7,658 nucleotides of DNA from an uncultured Rhizobiaceae group bacterium (GTDB lineage: Bacteria; Pseudomonadota; Alphaproteobacteria; Rhizobiales; Rhizobiaceae). The DNA lies in contig CALDZZ010000136.1 of NCBI GenBank assembly GCA_937944075.1, positions 1-7,658 on the forward strand. Reading direction: 5' to 3'. Shown in pieces: positions 6,783 through 7,658 of the stretch. The notes under the pieces were generated by a model that was not told the DNA's origin, ran no database searches, and saw nothing but the letters and a program-made list of their open reading frames with translations. The number at the start of each line of letters is the position of its first letter. Positions within the stretch are counted from its first letter, which is position 1. Position numbers and translations under genes: made by a program.

Positions 6783-7658
6783 ATGGATAACGTGTTTGAA
6801 ACCATAGACCCTCTATTGCTGGCCTCCTCTGTCGGCGGGTTAATCCTGTTTGCATTGATCTATGTGGCAAGTCAGGCTTTTACAGAGAAAAAGACGAGAA
6901 CAGACGTTAAAAAAAGGCTTACTGCAAATGAGCCAAAGCGTTCTCTCTTGGACTTTGAAGAACCAGCAGAAAAGAAATTAAACAAGAACAAGGTTCTGTC
7001 CAAAAAAGTCGCCAAGAAAGCCAATGACTTTTATACAAGTACCGACCCCAATTCCGTAAAAAAACTGCGCATGATGCTGATGCAGGCGGGTTACATGAAT
7101 CCAAGTGCTGTCGGCTACTTTATTGCAAGCCGTTTTCTGGGAGCAGCAATCGGCGTCATCCTGGGTGGATTTCTTATTCTGGTCCCTTTTGCAAATGACC
7201 CCTTTGGCCTGCGCATGTGTATCATCATGGGCCTTGTTGCTATTGGTTATTTCGGACCCAATATCTACATCGGTAAACGCAGCAAGAAAATTGAAACAGA
7301 AAATCGTCAGGGCTTTCCCGATATTCTGGATCTGATGGTTGTTTCTGCAGAAGCAGGGCTGACCATGGAATCCTCCATTGAACGTATTTCCATGGAAATC
7401 AAGAACACCTACCCCAACCTGAGTACACAATTGAACATGGCTGGTCTTGAAATTCGCGCCGGTCGTCCACTGGACCAGGCGTTGAGAGCGTTTGGCGAGC
7501 GATTGAGACTGGAAGAAGTCAAGGGGTTTGCAACCATGGTTCAGCAAGCCAAGGAATTGGGAACCAGCGTATCGGATGCGCTGCGCGTTTATTCAGAAGA
7601 AATGCGTCACAAGCGCATGATGCTGGCAGAAGAAAAAGCCTATGCCCTGCCCGCAAAA
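6783..7658 (+). CDS. tadC: Tad pilus inner-membrane platform protein TadC (CpaH), 3' end outside window
   Basis: The frame from ATG 6783 is open for 292 codons to the window edge; TadC proteins usually have about 310-340 residues, so only the last membrane helix and tail are missing. There is a hydrophobic segment at about 11-31 and a lysine-rich linker at about 35-82. The family motif KLRMMLMQAGY (94-104) follows, then a helix pair at about 112-136 and 142-164. The T2SSF domain starts at about 176 with GFPDILDLMVVSAEAGLTMESSIERIS, followed by LEIRAGRPLDQALRAFGERL and VQQAKELGTSVSDALRVYSEEMRHKR. The last visible residues EEKAYALPAK correspond to the loop just before the final membrane segment. 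AAGAGA (6772-6777) just before the ATG could serve as ribosome site. It is the second platform subunit, partnering TadB. Confidence 0.95.
   Translation, partial: MDNVFETIDPLLLASSVGGLILFALIYVASQAFTEKKTRTDVKKRLTANEPKRSLLDFEEPAEKKLNKNKVLSKKVAKKANDFYTSTDPNSVKKLRMMLMQAGYMNPSAVGYFIASRFLGAAIGVILGGFLILVPFANDPFGLRMCIIMGLVAIGYFGPNIYIGKRSKKIETENRQGFPDILDLMVVSAEAGLTMESSIERISMEIKNTYPNLSTQLNMAGLEIRAGRPLDQALRAFGERLRLEEVKGFATMVQQAKELGTSVSDALRVYSEEMRHKRMMLAEEKAYALPAK

Noticed and set aside
6978..7547. A 189-codon minus-strand frame within tadC.
   Set aside because: It lies antisense to conserved T2SSF coding sequence; the His/Cys/Gln-rich product looks like a shadow translation.

Overview
The window carries most of a Tad (tight adherence, Flp-type) pilus secretion operon on the + strand. 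Upstream is the 5' end of a divergently transcribed TerC-family membrane protein gene. The gene order (cpaB, cpaC, small lipoprotein, cpaE, cpaF, tadB, tadC), the CpaE-type protein with an N-terminal receiver-like domain, and the protein sequences all point to an alphaproteobacterium of moderate GC content (somewhat under 50% by eye). The order or genus cannot be fixed from the sequence alone.

Layout: positions 1-191 (minus strand) are the first 63 codons of the TerC-like gene. Positions 192-438 are a shared, AT-rich intergenic region that must hold the divergent promoters; I see no RNA gene or credible ORF in it. From 439 to the window end there are seven tightly packed genes on the + strand: cpaB (439-1266), cpaC (1319-2743), a 92-residue lipoprotein gene (2748-3026), cpaE (3061-4293), cpaF/tadA (4303-5790), tadB (5787-6773) and a 3'-truncated tadC (6783-7658). 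Gaps are 52, 4, 34, 9, -4 and 9 bp, with no terminator between genes, so this is very probably one transcript.

How they work together (family knowledge): CpaC is the outer-membrane secretin. CpaB is a periplasmic, inner-membrane-anchored assembly protein. The small lipoprotein sits where cpaD (the usual secretin-associated lipoprotein) is expected. CpaE is a MinD/ParA-like localisation protein, CpaF is the motor ATPase, and TadB/TadC form the inner-membrane platform. The pilin (flp), prepilin peptidase (cpaA/tadV) and pseudopilins (tadE/F/G) are not in the window. They may lie downstream of tadC or elsewhere.

The system is a known one, not a new class. The points most worth a second look are: (i) the CpaD slot filled by a much shorter lipoprotein; (ii) a CpaE whose nucleotide-binding site lacks both deviant-Walker lysines and one Asp, and whose receiver domain lacks the usual acidic pair; and (iii) a pair of mutually exclusive inverted repeats in the 5' coding part of cpaF.
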